Origin: Streptomyces lincolnensis
GTDB taxonomy: Bacteria; Actinomycetota; Actinomycetes; Streptomycetales; Streptomycetaceae
Direction: 5' to 3'
Assembly (NCBI RefSeq): GCF_001685355.1
Contig: NZ_CP016438.1
Coordinates: 310,001 to 374,000, forward strand
DNA length: 64,000 nucleotides
The position numbers and the translations under genes are program-made. A model generated the notes under the pieces. The model was not told where the DNA came from, made no database searches, and saw only the letters and a list, made by a program, of their open reading frames with translations. Of this stretch, positions 41,456-51,361 are shown piece after piece; within the stretch, counting starts at the first letter, position 1; every line of letters begins with the position of its first letter.

Positions 41456-43924
41456 TCACCTGTCCGGCAGGGCGGCCCGGCCCGCGGCCCGGTGGTCGGC
41501 GGCCGCAGCCGGGTCCGTCCCGTCGAGCAGGGCGGCGATGCCCTCGTGGGCGAGCGCCTCCTCGTGCCGGTTGCCCAGGTGGCGGGCGAGCCGCAGGGCC
41601 TCGCGGTGCAGGTGCAGGGCCTGGTCGGGCAGGCCGGCGAGGCGGCAGGTCTCGCCGTAGCCGTTGAGGAAGTGGATCTTCCAGTGTTCCTCGAAGAGTT
41701 CGTCGAGCAGGGCGAAGGCCTGCCGGTGGGCGGCCAGTGCTTCCTCGTGGCGGCCCATCTGCCGCAGCGCGACACCCAGGCAGTTCAGGCACCACGCCTC
41801 GTTGTGCTTGTGCCCGTCCTCGCGGGCCAGGGCGAGGGCCTGGTCCAGGTGCTGTACGGCCTCGTCGGGGTCCTCGTGGGCGACGGCCACACCGAGGGTG
41901 ATCCGGGCCGTCAGGGTGGGCGGCCACGCGGGGTCGGCGTGCGGGGCGTCCAGGACCGTACGGGCCAGCCGTGCCGCCTCCTGGCGGTGTCCCAGTTGCA
42001 GCATCGCCCAGGCCTCGTAGGCGGTGGCATGGGCCGTCCCCATGGGGCGGTCGGCGTCCGCGTACAGCTTCCCCGCCAGACGGAAGAGTTCGAGCGGCTC
42101 CTCGACGTGCCCCTGGTCCCACTTCAGGTAGCCGCGGCGCATCGTCAGCTCGGCCTCGGTGAGGGTGTCTCCCGCACGGGTGACCAGTTCCGCCGCTGTC
42201 GCGTAGGCGGTGTCGGCCTCCGTCAGGCGGCCCGCGTTGTACCGGGCGAAGCCCAGGTCGCTGTGGGCCTCGGCCAGTTGGAGCGGATCGTCCAGGCGCT
42301 GCGCGGCGGCCAGCGAGCGCTCGAACAGGGAGTTGAGCATGGTCGTTCCGCAGCGCCGCGCGAAGTACGCCCGCATGAAACGCGGCAGTTCGCACACGTG
42401 GGTGTCGGCCCCGGCCGCGTCGGCCGCCTCGAAGGCGGCGAGCAGGTTGGTGTACTCGGTGCCGAACCAGATCAGGGCCGCGATCTTGTCGGTGAACCGC
42501 GGTAGTGCGGGCGGGGGTTGACCGACCGAGGACGCCCGGCCGGCGGACAGGAAGGGCATCGCGGTGTCGGCGGCGGCCGCCGCGTGGACGTAGTAGTCGA
42601 GCACCCGGCGCAGCGCCTGGTCCCGGTCGGCCGGTGGGTCCTGTTCCAGCGTGGAGCGGCGGGCGTGCTGGTGGACCAGGTCGTGGAGGCGGTAGCGGCC
42701 GGTGGCCGGCTGCTGGACGAGGTGCGCGTCGAGGAGGTCCTCCAGCATCGCCCGCGCGCTGCGCAGCGGCACGTCCGCCAGGGCCGCCGCCACGTACTCG
42801 TCGAAGGTCGCCCCGGGCAGCAGGCCGAGCAGGCGGAACAGACGCCTTCCGGCCCGGTCCAGCTGTCGTACGGACATGTCGAAGGCGGTGTCGAACTCGC
42901 TCGCGCCCTCGGCCATCCGCTCGACGAGGATGCCCACGGTCCAGCCCGGCCGGTGTCGCAGCCGGGCGGCGGCCAGCCGCAGGGCCAGCGGGAGACGGCC
43001 GCACAGGCGCAGCACCTCGGCGGTGGCCTCCGGGTCGCGGGCGAGGCGCCCCTCGGGGCCGCCGGGGTCGCCGCTGGCGCGGGACAGCAGGCGGGCGCTC
43101 TCCTGCTCGGTCAGTACGTCGAGCGACACCGGTGGCACGTCGTCCAGGCCGAGCAGGCGGTTGCGGCTGGTGATCAGGGCGACGGAGGGTCCGGCGCCGG
43201 GCAGCAGGGGGCGCACCTGGTCGGCGTCGGCGGCGTTGTCGAGGACCAGGACGGCTCGTCGGCCCGCCAGTTCCGCGCGCCAGCAGGCGGACAGTTGCTC
43301 GACGCCGCCGTCCTGCGGGACCTTCTCGGAGGGGACGTCCAGGGCGGCGAGCAAGGTGCGCAGCGCCCGGTCGTGGTCGAGCGGCCGGCGTCCCTCGGTG
43401 AACCCGTGCAGGTCCAGATAGAGCTGGGCGTCCGGGTAGTCGGCGGCGAGCCGGTGAGCGGCGTGCACCGCCAGGCAGGTCTTGCCGACGCCCGCCATGC
43501 CGTCCACGGCGACGGCGCGGTCGCTGTCCACCGCGGCGAGCACGGCGGCCAGTTGTGCCTCGCGTCCGGTGAAGTCCGGGACGTCGCGCGGGAGATCGTT
43601 GCGGGGCGGGCGCGGGGCGCCGGCGGGCGGCGACGGGGGCTGGACCTGGCGGCTGGTTCTGGGGGGCGCCGGCAGGGGGTTGGAGGCGCGTTCCCACAGC
43701 GGGCGCAGCGGGCGCGGGTCACGCTGGACGAGGCGGCACAGGGCGATCACGGCGGGCCAGGGCGGCACCGTCTGGCCGCTGAGGTAGCGCGACAGCGACG
43801 AGGAGCTGAGACCGGCGTCCCGCGCGAGGGCCCGTACGCCGAGCCCGGACAGCTCCTGGAGCAGGCGCAGCCGGGCGGCCAGTTCGTCGTGCGGGTCCGC
43901 CTGCTTCGCCCCTGGGTGCGCCAT
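41456..43924 (-). CDS. Large HTH/NB-ARC/TPR transcriptional regulator
   Basis: An 822-residue protein. An Xre-type helix-turn-helix (LGVRALARDAGLSSSSLSRY) occupies residues 20-60, an NB-ARC ATPase has P-loop VDGMAGVGKTCLAVHAAHRL near residue 143 and LVLDNAADADQ (Walker B), and the C-terminal half is tetratricopeptide repeats (DPLQLAEAHSDLGFARYNAG, HNEAWCLNCLGVALRQMGRH). Such STAND regulators occur throughout Streptomyces without known ligands. ATG 43924 follows GGGGGA. The divergent CMD-family gene at 44106 is a possible target. Confidence 0.9.
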   Translation of the reverse strand: MAHPGAKQADPHDELAARLRLLQELSGLGVRALARDAGLSSSSLSRYLSGQTVPPWPAVIALCRLVQRDPRPLRPLWERASNPLPAPPRTSRQVQPPSPPAGAPRPPRNDLPRDVPDFTGREAQLAAVLAAVDSDRAVAVDGMAGVGKTCLAVHAAHRLAADYPDAQLYLDLHGFTEGRRPLDHDRALRTLLAALDVPSEKVPQDGGVEQLSACWRAELAGRRAVLVLDNAADADQVRPLLPGAGPSVALITSRNRLLGLDDVPPVSLDVLTEQESARLLSRASGDPGGPEGRLARDPEATAEVLRLCGRLPLALRLAAARLRHRPGWTVGILVERMAEGASEFDTAFDMSVRQLDRAGRRLFRLLGLLPGATFDEYVAAALADVPLRSARAMLEDLLDAHLVQQPATGRYRLHDLVHQHARRSTLEQDPPADRDQALRRVLDYYVHAAAAADTAMPFLSAGRASSVGQPPPALPRFTDKIAALIWFGTEYTNLLAAFEAADAAGADTHVCELPRFMRAYFARRCGTTMLNSLFERSLAAAQRLDDPLQLAEAHSDLGFARYNAGRLTEADTAYATAAELVTRAGDTLTEAELTMRRGYLKWDQGHVEEPLELFRLAGKLYADADRPMGTAHATAYEAWAMLQLGHRQEAARLARTVLDAPHADPAWPPTLTARITLGVAVAHEDPDEAVQHLDQALALAREDGHKHNEAWCLNCLGVALRQMGRHEEALAAHRQAFALLDELFEEHWKIHFLNGYGETCRLAGLPDQALHLHREALRLARHLGNRHEEALAHEGIAALLDGTDPAAAADHRAAGRAALPDR

Positions 43925-44105
43925 GTGTGTTCCCCCGTCGTGTGCCGTCCCGCGCCGGCGAGAACTTTCCCGGGCGGGTCGTAGCTGTTCAGAGCCGTTT
44001 CGGCTGTCCCACGGTGTCCCAGCGGCGTCGTCATCGCAAGCCCTCGCGGCTGTCATGGAGTCACGCCCCCGAGGACGGGGGCACCGACCGGAGGAGAGAG
44101 TCCCG

Positions 44106-44564
44106 ATGATGCAGTCCCGTATGCAGAGCCCCGCCGTCGTGCTGTCCGGTGCGATGCAGCCCATCCAGGAGATCATCAAGGCCGTGCAGTCCGGCGGTGT
44201 GGAAGGGCAGACGCTGGAGCTGGTGCATCTGCGGATCAGCCAGATCAACGGATGCAGCGCCTGTGTCGACGGCGGCGCCAAGTCCGCCCGCAAGGCGGGG
44301 ATGAGCGACGAGCGGCTGGCCACGGTCGCCGCCTGGCGCGAGGCGCCGTACTTCTCCGAGGAGGAGCGGGCCGCGCTCGACCTGGCCGAGGCCGCGACCC
44401 GGTTGGCCGACCGTCCCGACGCGGTGAGCGACGACGTCTGGGACACGGCCGCCACCTATTTCGACGAGAAGCAGCTCGCCGCGATCGTCCTGATGATCGG
44501 CGTGACCAACATGTTCAACCGGCTCAACGCCACGACCCGGCAGATCGCCGGCGCGTGGGGATGA
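44106..44564 (+). CDS. Carboxymuconolactone decarboxylase/AhpD-family protein
   Basis: A 152-residue AhpD-like protein. The redox Cys pair is in LRISQINGCSACVDGGAK (C-S-A-C near residues 56-59), followed by the family's EERLATVAAWREAPYFSEEE-like segment. GGAGG precedes ATG 44106. It is divergent from the NB-ARC regulator and is followed by a perfect 13-bp hairpin. Confidence 0.92.
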   Translation: MMQSRMQSPAVVLSGAMQPIQEIIKAVQSGGVEGQTLELVHLRISQINGCSACVDGGAKSARKAGMSDERLATVAAWREAPYFSEEERAALDLAEAATRLADRPDAVSDDVWDTAATYFDEKQLAAIVLMIGVTNMFNRLNATTRQIAGAWG

Positions 44565-44575
44565 GGGATGCCGGT

Positions 44576-44607
44576 CCCGGGCGGCGTGGGCGAACACGCC
44601 GCCCGGG
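44576..44607. terminator. 13-bp perfect hairpin after the AhpD-like gene
   Basis: CCCGGGCGGCGTG (44576-44588) and CACGCCGCCCGGG (44595-44607) pair fully around a 6-nt loop, starting 12 nt past the stop codon at 44564. Confidence 0.8.
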
Positions 44608-44688
44608 GCCGGGACTTCTCACCCGCTTCGAGCTCGCTCACCAACTCCGCGCACCGCACCGGTCGCGGATCGACAACCGGAGGCAGTC

Positions 44689-45162
44689 ATGACACACAAG
44701 CAGCAGGCGGACAAGGCAACGGGGCGCGCAAGTGGTTCCGCGGGGGCCTTCTCACGGTGGATGCAGCACCGCATGAACGCCCGGATGAACCGCAAGATCC
44801 GAGGCGGGCGCGGGACGTTCATGGGGATGGACGTGCTGATCCTGCACACCGTGGGCCGCCGGAGCGGTCAGACACGGCAGACGCCCGTGGCCTGGTTCGC
44901 CGACGGCGAGGACGCCTGGCTGGTCGTCGCGTCGGGCGGTACGACCCGCCACCCGGACTGGCACCTCAATCTCCTCGCGGGTCCCGACCGTGCCTCGGTC
45001 GAACTGCCCGGGGCCCCTGCCGTGCCGGTGACGCCGCGCGTCCTCGACGGCGCCGAGCGGGCGCGGGCCTGGCAGCGGATCGCCGCCGCCCAGCCGCGCT
45101 ACGACAAATACCAGCGCAAGACCGACCGGGAGTACCCGGTGGTCCGGCTCACCCCGCGGTGA
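44689..45162 (+). CDS. Deazaflavin (F420)-dependent nitroreductase-family protein (Ddn-like)
   Basis: A 157-residue split-barrel protein of the DUF385/Ddn family. The stretch LILHTVGRRSGQTRQTPVAW holds the cofactor-binding G-R-x-S-G-x-x-R pattern, and HPDWHLNLLAGPDRASVEL is the second signature. Members reduce quinones or nitro compounds with F420H2. CCGGAGG precedes ATG 44689. It could share transcription with the AhpD-like gene only if the hairpin between them is read through. Confidence 0.9.
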   Translation: MTHKQQADKATGRASGSAGAFSRWMQHRMNARMNRKIRGGRGTFMGMDVLILHTVGRRSGQTRQTPVAWFADGEDAWLVVASGGTTRHPDWHLNLLAGPDRASVELPGAPAVPVTPRVLDGAERARAWQRIAAAQPRYDKYQRKTDREYPVVRLTPR

Positions 45163-45175
45163 CCCGCGTGCCGGG

Positions 45176-46195
45176 TCAGCCGCCGCCGTCGAGGTCGGTG
45201 CACTGGCGCAGCACGCGCAGTTCGTCGCCGTCGAGCCGCATCTCGTACAGCTTGCCCCGGGCGTTGTCGAAGGGGCGGTGCAGGATCATCATCAGTCGGC
45301 CGTCGAACGCGTCGAAGAGCATGCCGTGGCCGCTGTCGTCCCGGACCAGCGGCCGGCGCTGCCGCCACGGTCCGGTGAGGTCGCCGGAGTCCGAGACGGC
45401 GTAGGTCTGCACATAGCCGCCGCCGAGTGTGCCGTCCGCGCCGGGCACGTTCTTCTCGTAGGTCGACCACAACATGAGCAGGTGCCCGTCGGAAGTGCGG
45501 TGCAGTTGCGGGCCGTCGGTGATGTAGGGCGGCAACTGGTGCGGCAGCCCGCCGGGGATCTGCTCACCGAGCCAGGGCGCGTCCGAGGCCTTGAACAGGT
45601 GGACGGGATCTCCGACGGTGCCGGAGAGGTCCGGGGTCAGACGGACGGCTTCCATGGTGCCGTCGATGGTCTGGAGCCACTCGTGCGCGTAGACCATCCA
45701 GGGCTGTCCGGCCGGGTCGACGTGGAGCGTGCCGTCGAGGGTCATGAGGTTCTCGGGCGGGGTGGGGCGCGTGGGGTCGACGACCGTGAAAGGGCCCAGC
45801 AGGGAGTCGGACACGGCGGTGACGGTGCCGCGCATGTGGTTGCGGATCTGGAAAGGGGTGCCCCAGGGGCCTGCCGGGGGCACGGCGAGCGGCCGGTCCT
45901 CGTTGTGGAGGGTCGTGAACAGGTAGTACCTGCCGTTCCAGGCGTGCACCTCCGGCGCCCATCCGCCGTCGCTCGCCCACAGGCCCTCCTGGTCGGCGGT
46001 GCGGAAGACCACGTCGGGGCGCGTCCACTCCCGCAGGTCGTGGCTGCGGTAGACCATCGTGCCGGTGCCGGACACACCCGAGACCGTGGGGTCGTTGGAC
46101 GTGTAGAGGTGGTAGGTGCGGGTCCCGGTGTCGGCGACGACGAAGGGATCGTGCAGCGGCATGTCGGGAAGCCGCAGGAGGTCGGTGTCAGCCAC
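45176..46195 (-). CDS. Glycoside hydrolase family 43-like protein, probably intracellular
   Basis: A 339-residue five-bladed beta-propeller of the GH43 kind without a signal peptide. MPLHDPFVVADTGTRTYHLY gives the first catalytic-type Asp, and MTLDGTLHVDPAGQPWMVYA the second. Where GH43 enzymes usually have an E-G-P general acid, this one reads ITDGPQLHRTSDGHLL, with Asp for Glu, so activity or subfamily needs caution. GTG 46195; the stop is 13 nt from the convergent Ddn-like gene. Confidence 0.85.
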   Translation of the reverse strand: MADTDLLRLPDMPLHDPFVVADTGTRTYHLYTSNDPTVSGVSGTGTMVYRSHDLREWTRPDVVFRTADQEGLWASDGGWAPEVHAWNGRYYLFTTLHNEDRPLAVPPAGPWGTPFQIRNHMRGTVTAVSDSLLGPFTVVDPTRPTPPENLMTLDGTLHVDPAGQPWMVYAHEWLQTIDGTMEAVRLTPDLSGTVGDPVHLFKASDAPWLGEQIPGGLPHQLPPYITDGPQLHRTSDGHLLMLWSTYEKNVPGADGTLGGGYVQTYAVSDSGDLTGPWRQRRPLVRDDSGHGMLFDAFDGRLMMILHRPFDNARGKLYEMRLDGDELRVLRQCTDLDGGG

Positions 46196-46330
46196 GGTCG
46201 GAGCATACGGGGACGTCGTGGCGGGCTTGGTGGGGACCGGTGTTCGTCCTGTCGTCCCGCCTGGTCAGGGGCGAGAGATGGTGCGACGCTGAAGACAGAG
46301 CCGTCCGAGGAGGAGAACCCGGGAGGGCCG

Positions 46331-47806
46331 ATGGGTCGGGACGTCCCGGCGATGGTGTTCACTCGCGAGGACCGCCGCCGCTACCGGATCAAGATCCACC
46401 AGTGTCTGGAGGCGCTCGCGCAGATGCTGCGCGAGGCACGATTCGAGTCCGAGCGTCCGCAGGTCGGGCTGGAGATCGAGCTGAACCTGGTCGACGACGC
46501 GGCGCAGCCGGCGATGCGCAACGTCGATGTGCTGGAGGCGATCGCGGATCCGGCCTGGGCCACGGAGCTGGGCCGGTTCAACCTGGAGATCAACATTCCG
46601 CCGCGCCGGCTGACGGCCGGTGGCCCCGGCTCCTGGGAGCGGGAGATCCGGGAGGCGCTCAACCACGCGGACGAACGTGCCCGGTCCGTCGACGCCCGTC
46701 TGATCATGACCGGGATCCTGCCCACCCTCCGCCAGGCGGACGTCGGTGAGGCGGCCCTGTCGGAGAATCCGCGCTACCGGCTGCTCAACGACCAGGTCTT
46801 CGCCGCCCGCGGTGAGGATCTGCACATCGAGGTGGACGGCGTGGACCGGCTGCGGACCTACGCGGACACGATCACGCCGGAGGCCGCCTGCACCAGCACC
46901 CAGTTCCATCTCCAGGTCTCCCCCGATGAGTTCGCCGACTACTGGAACGCGGCGCAGGCCGTCGCCGGGGTCCAGGTCGCGCTGGCGGCGAACTCTCCGT
47001 TCCTGTTCGGCAAGGAGCTGTGGCACGAGACCCGCATTCCGCTGTTCGAGCAGGCCACCGACACCCGGCCGCAGGAGATCAAGGTGCAGGGGGTGCGGCC
47101 GCGGGTGTGGTTCGGGGAGCGGTGGATCACCAGCGTCTTCGACCTCTTCGAGGAGAACCTGCGCTATTTTCCGGCGCTGTTGCCCCTGTGCGACGAGGAG
47201 GACCCCGCCGAGACCCTGGACCGCGGTGACGTGCCCGAGCTGTCCGAGCTCACCCTGCACAACGGCACGGTCTACCGCTGGAACCGCCCGGTGTACGCCG
47301 TCGCGCACGACAGGCCGCACCTGCGGGTGGAGAACCGCGTGCTGCCCGCCGGCCCGACCGTCGCCGACACCCTCGCCAACGGCGCCTTCTACTACGGTCT
47401 GACGCGCGCCCTGGTGGAGGAGGAACGGCCGGTGTGGTCACGGATGTCGTTCCAGGCCGCGGAGGACAACCTGCACGCCGCGGCCCGGCACGGCATCGAG
47501 GCACGGCTGTACTGGCCCGGTATGGGTGAGGTACCGGTGGCCGAACTCGTCCTGCGGCGGCTGCTGCCGCTGGCGCACCGCGGTCTGGAACTGTCCGGTA
47601 TGGACGCGGCCTGGCGCGATCCGCTGCTCGGCGTCATCGAGCAGCGGTGCGTCACCGGCCGCAACGGTGCGGTCTGGCAGAAGGAGATGTTCCACCGCAT
47701 CCACGACGCCACGCACGGCCGTCATGAGGCTCTGCGGCGGATGACGCAGTTGTACATCGACTACATGCATCTCAACGTTCCCGCTCACACGTGGCCGGTC
47801 GACTGA
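46331..47806 (+). CDS. Glutamate-cysteine ligase-like protein (GCS2 family)
   Basis: A 491-residue ATP-grasp-like carboxylate-amine ligase. VGLEIELNLVDDAAQPA at about residue 44 is the family's Mg/ATP-binding start, followed by LGRFNLEINIPPRRL and ACTSTQFHLQVSPDEFADYW. Members are annotated as glutamate-cysteine ligase, but the substrates of these Streptomyces homologs are mostly unproven. GGGAGGGCCG precedes ATG 46331. The PfkB gene starts 22 nt downstream and probably shares its transcript. Confidence 0.85.
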   Translation: MGRDVPAMVFTREDRRRYRIKIHQCLEALAQMLREARFESERPQVGLEIELNLVDDAAQPAMRNVDVLEAIADPAWATELGRFNLEINIPPRRLTAGGPGSWEREIREALNHADERARSVDARLIMTGILPTLRQADVGEAALSENPRYRLLNDQVFAARGEDLHIEVDGVDRLRTYADTITPEAACTSTQFHLQVSPDEFADYWNAAQAVAGVQVALAANSPFLFGKELWHETRIPLFEQATDTRPQEIKVQGVRPRVWFGERWITSVFDLFEENLRYFPALLPLCDEEDPAETLDRGDVPELSELTLHNGTVYRWNRPVYAVAHDRPHLRVENRVLPAGPTVADTLANGAFYYGLTRALVEEERPVWSRMSFQAAEDNLHAAARHGIEARLYWPGMGEVPVAELVLRRLLPLAHRGLELSGMDAAWRDPLLGVIEQRCVTGRNGAVWQKEMFHRIHDATHGRHEALRRMTQLYIDYMHLNVPAHTWPVD

Positions 47807-47828
47807 TGCGGCGGCGGCCGGCGCGGCG

Positions 47829-48719
47829 GTGTCTGTGAGGCGAGGCCCCCGGGGTCTGTTCGTCGGCCTGAGCACCCTCGACATCATCCAGCTCGTGGAC
47901 CATGTGCCGGGCGGCAACGAGAAACTGACGGCTCGTGAGCAGGTCGTGGCCGCGGGCGGTCCGGCGGCGAACGCGGCCGTGGCCTTCGCCCACCTGGGCG
48001 GGCGCCCCACCCTGCTCACCGCGATCGGCTCCCATCCGCTGGGCGTCACGGTCGCGGCCGACCTGGAGCAGCTGGGTGTGACCGTGGTGGACCTCGCGGC
48101 GGACTCGGCCGAGCCGCCCGCGGTGTCCTCCGTGCTCGTGACCGCGTCCAACGGGGACCGTGCGGTCGCCTCGACCAACACCACCGGACACCGGCTCTCC
48201 CCGCCCGAGGATCTCGACGCCCTGGTCGGCGCGTGTGACGTCGTCGAACTCGACGGGCACCACATGGAGTTGGCGGTCGCCACCGCCCGCGCGGCGCGCG
48301 CCGCGGGACGGCGTACCGTGCTCGACGCGGGCAGCTGGAAGGACGGCACGGAGAAGCTGCTGCCGTCGGTGGACGTGGCCGTCTGCTCGGAGGACTTCCG
48401 TCCGCCCGGTGCGAGGACACCGGTGGACTCCCTGAGGGTCCTGCGGGAGTACGGCGTCGTCTGGTCGGCGGTGAGCCGGGGAGGGCGGTCCCTCGTGTGG
48501 GCCGGCCCCGGGGGCGGAGGCACGGTGGACGTGCCCGCCGTCCGGGTGGCGGACACGCTGGGCGCGGGGGACTTCCTGCACGGGACGTTCTGCCATTACC
48601 TGGCGCTCCAGGACGAGGTGACCTCGTCCGGTTTCGCGGAGGCACTGCGTGGCGCTGCCGCGGTGGCTTCGCGGGCGTGTACGTCGTTCGGCACCCGGGC
48701 GTGGCTGCGGGACGGCTGA
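47829..48719 (+). CDS. PfkB-family carbohydrate kinase
   Basis: A 296-residue ribokinase-like protein. GLFVGLSTLDIIQLVDHVPG opens the fold, AAGGPAANAAVAFAHLGGR is the first PfkB signature, and VRVADTLGAGDFLHGTFCHY the second with the catalytic Asp in G-A-G-D. The phosphorylated substrate is unknown. GTG 47829 is used; a GTG two codons later is also possible. It lies close behind the ligase-like gene. Confidence 0.9.
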   Translation: MSVRRGPRGLFVGLSTLDIIQLVDHVPGGNEKLTAREQVVAAGGPAANAAVAFAHLGGRPTLLTAIGSHPLGVTVAADLEQLGVTVVDLAADSAEPPAVSSVLVTASNGDRAVASTNTTGHRLSPPEDLDALVGACDVVELDGHHMELAVATARAARAAGRRTVLDAGSWKDGTEKLLPSVDVAVCSEDFRPPGARTPVDSLRVLREYGVVWSAVSRGGRSLVWAGPGGGGTVDVPAVRVADTLGAGDFLHGTFCHYLALQDEVTSSGFAEALRGAAAVASRACTSFGTRAWLRDG

Positions 48720-48765
48720 GACCATCCCTCCCAGCACTTCAACACATCGGATCTATTCCGTTTCA

Positions 48766-48794
48766 TTGACGCACAACGACCTCTTCCCTATGTT
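48766..48794 (+). promoter_or_regulatory. Promoter of the GH95 gene
   Basis: TTGACG (48766-48771), a 17-nt spacer and TATGTT (48789-48794). The start codon is at 48843, with GGAGG at 48834-48838. Confidence 0.65.
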
Positions 48795-48842
48795 GCATCG
48801 CGGGATAGCTCCGATGATTCGCCGAGCCCGCCTGGAGGCCGC

Positions 48843-51188
48843 GTGTCCTCTCCGTCCAGACGTACCGTCCTCGCCACCGGCTCCGCCCTGGGCGGCACCC
48901 TCGTGACTCCGGGCCTGGCCGCGGGCCCGGCCCCGGCTGCGCCCATGGAGGCGACCGCGGCCGACCGCGTGGACGGCACCGCGCGGCCCGCCGACCCCTG
49001 GCGCACCGTCCTCGACGACGCCGACCTCGTCTGGCGGCGGATGCCGACAACCTGGTCCGAGGGCCCGTTCCTCGGCAACGGCTTCCTGGGCTCCGGGATC
49101 TACGCCGAACCGGGCGGCGCCGCCTCGACGGCCGTGCGCTTCAACGTCCAGCACTCCGAAGTGCAGGACCACCGCCCGGAGTTCGGCTCGCTCTTCGGCC
49201 TGGCCCGGCTGCCGATCGGGCACTTCACTCTGGAGCCGGTGGGTGCGATCACCGGCCTCGACTGGCGGCTGTCGCTGCACGACGCCGAGTTGACCGGCAC
49301 CCTCACCACCGACAAGGGCACCCTGGCCCTGCGCGCCGTGGTCCACACCGCACGCTCGGTCCTCGCCGTGGACGTGATCGCGAGCGAGGGGGAGCGCGGC
49401 TTCCGGTGGGTGTTCCACCCGGCGGACGCGATCAGCCCGCGGGCCGCGTTCAAGCCCCTGCCGGACGGCTACGAGGGAAACCCGCCCGCCCAGGTCGCCG
49501 ACCACGACGGAATCAGCGCGGCCGTGCAGCCTCTGCTGGCGGGCGGACAGCACGTCACCGCCTGGCAGGAACGCGGCAGCGGGCGGGCGCGGACCCTGTA
49601 CGTGCACGTCGCGCACTCGTACCCGGGGACCACGGCCCTCGGCCGGGCCCTCAAGACGGTCCGGGCCGCGGCCCGGCTGCCGTACCCGGCCCTCACGGTG
49701 GATCACCGCGCCTGGTGGCACGCCTTCTACCGCAAGAGCTTCCTGTCCCTGCCCGACGCCCGCATCCAGCGGTTCTACTGGATCCAGCTGTACAAGGCCG
49801 CCTCCGCCGCCCGCCGGGACGCCCCGGTGATGGCGACGAGCGGTCCGTGGCTGGAACCCACACCGTGGCCCAACACCTGGTGGAACCTCAACGCGCAGCT
49901 GGAGTACTGGCTCATCCACGGCTCCAACCATCTCGAACTCGACGCGATCACCAGGGCGTTGAGCGAGTACCGGGACACCCTCGCCCAGGAGACACCGGCG
50001 CCGTACCGCTCCGACTCCCTCGGCATCCCCCGCACCACCGACCCCCAGCTGGCCAACGGCGCGTCCAGTGCCCTCATGGGCTACGGCGTCGGCGTCCCCG
50101 GCCAGGACCCGCCCACCCCCGAGGTCGGCAATCTGATCTGGGCGTTGCACAACGTCTGGCTCAGCTACCGGCACACGATGGACGTGTCGGTCCTCAGGGA
50201 CGTCCTGCATCCCCTGCTGCGCGGAGCGGTCAACTACTACCTCCACTTCCTGGAACCGGGCCCTGACGGCAGGCTGCATCTGCCCGCCACCTTCTCCCCG
50301 GAGTACGGCGGAAACTCACGCGACTGCAACTACGACCTGATGCTTGTGACCTGGGGCTGTCGCACCCTCCTGGAGTCCGCCGAACTCCTCGGTGTCGACG
50401 ACCCGTTGGTGCCCCGCTGGCGCGAGGTGCTGGCGAAGCGGGTGCCGTATCCGACGGACGCGAACGGGTTCATGATCGGCGCGGATCTCCCCTTCGCGAA
50501 GTCGCACCGCCACTACTCCCATCTGATCGCGGTGTACCCGCTGTACGAGGTGACCGGCCGCACGCCCGACGAACGCGCCCTGATCGAGCGGTCGTTGGCG
50601 CACTGGGTGGGCTTCGAGGGTGCCCTCCAGGGCTACACGTTCACGGGTGCCGCCTCGATGTCGGCGCTGCTGGGCAAGGGTGAGGACGCGCTGCGGTATC
50701 TCGGTGAGCTGATGAGCCGCTTCGTCAAGCCCAACACCATGTACCAGGAGTCGGGGCCGGTCATCGAGACGCCGCTGTCGGCGGCCCAGTCGCTGCACGA
50801 CATGGTGTGCCAGTCCTGGGGCGGTGTCATCCGGGTGTTCCCCGCGCTGCCGGCCGCCTGGGCGGACCTGGTCGTGCACGACTTCCGTACGCAGGGCGCC
50901 TTCCTGCTCGGCGCGCGCCGCCAGGGTGGCACCACCCGCTGGGTGCGGCTGGTCAGCGAGGCGGGGGCGCCCTGCGCGGTGCGGCACGGCATCGCGGGGC
51001 CGGTCGACGTACGGGACGGCCGGGGTCGGCCGCTGCGGTACTCCGACGCCGGTGACGGAGCGATCCGGATCGCTCTGCGCAAGGGCGAGTCGGCGCTGAT
51101 CACGGCCAGGGGCGATCGACCGGACCTGACGGTCGTACCCGTACGTCCGAACCAGGACGCGCCGCGCTGGGGGCTGCCGGACGCCTGA
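48843..51188 (+). CDS. Tat-exported GH95-like alpha-L-fucosidase/galactosidase
   Basis: A 781-residue secreted glycoside hydrolase. The start SRRTVLATGSALGGTL is a Tat-type signal (twin Arg 6-7). WRRMPTTWSEGPFLGNGFLG, the (alpha/alpha)6 barrel segment WPNTWWNLNAQLEYWLIHGS and FSPEYGGNSRDCNYDLMLV fit GH95-related enzymes, whose known activities remove alpha-L-fucose or alpha-L-galactose. GTG 48843 has GGAGG at 5-nt spacing and a sigma-70-type promoter upstream. Context (GH43, sugar kinases) suggests plant-polymer or glycan use. Confidence 0.85.
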   Translation: MSSPSRRTVLATGSALGGTLVTPGLAAGPAPAAPMEATAADRVDGTARPADPWRTVLDDADLVWRRMPTTWSEGPFLGNGFLGSGIYAEPGGAASTAVRFNVQHSEVQDHRPEFGSLFGLARLPIGHFTLEPVGAITGLDWRLSLHDAELTGTLTTDKGTLALRAVVHTARSVLAVDVIASEGERGFRWVFHPADAISPRAAFKPLPDGYEGNPPAQVADHDGISAAVQPLLAGGQHVTAWQERGSGRARTLYVHVAHSYPGTTALGRALKTVRAAARLPYPALTVDHRAWWHAFYRKSFLSLPDARIQRFYWIQLYKAASAARRDAPVMATSGPWLEPTPWPNTWWNLNAQLEYWLIHGSNHLELDAITRALSEYRDTLAQETPAPYRSDSLGIPRTTDPQLANGASSALMGYGVGVPGQDPPTPEVGNLIWALHNVWLSYRHTMDVSVLRDVLHPLLRGAVNYYLHFLEPGPDGRLHLPATFSPEYGGNSRDCNYDLMLVTWGCRTLLESAELLGVDDPLVPRWREVLAKRVPYPTDANGFMIGADLPFAKSHRHYSHLIAVYPLYEVTGRTPDERALIERSLAHWVGFEGALQGYTFTGAASMSALLGKGEDALRYLGELMSRFVKPNTMYQESGPVIETPLSAAQSLHDMVCQSWGGVIRVFPALPAAWADLVVHDFRTQGAFLLGARRQGGTTRWVRLVSEAGAPCAVRHGIAGPVDVRDGRGRPLRYSDAGDGAIRIALRKGESALITARGDRPDLTVVPVRPNQDAPRWGLPDA

Positions 51189-51361
51189 TCGCCGTGGGGC
51201 GCCGAGTTCACTCACGCCCCGACAGCTTCCGCGTCTCGACGTCGACCTGTTCACCGTTTGAGTGACGGAGGGTATCGCGGCGGCCGTGCCGGGTATGCCG
51301 ACCGAGGCGCAGCGCTCGCGCGACGCAGGTGAACAGCCGGCGACGACGACAAGGATCAGCC

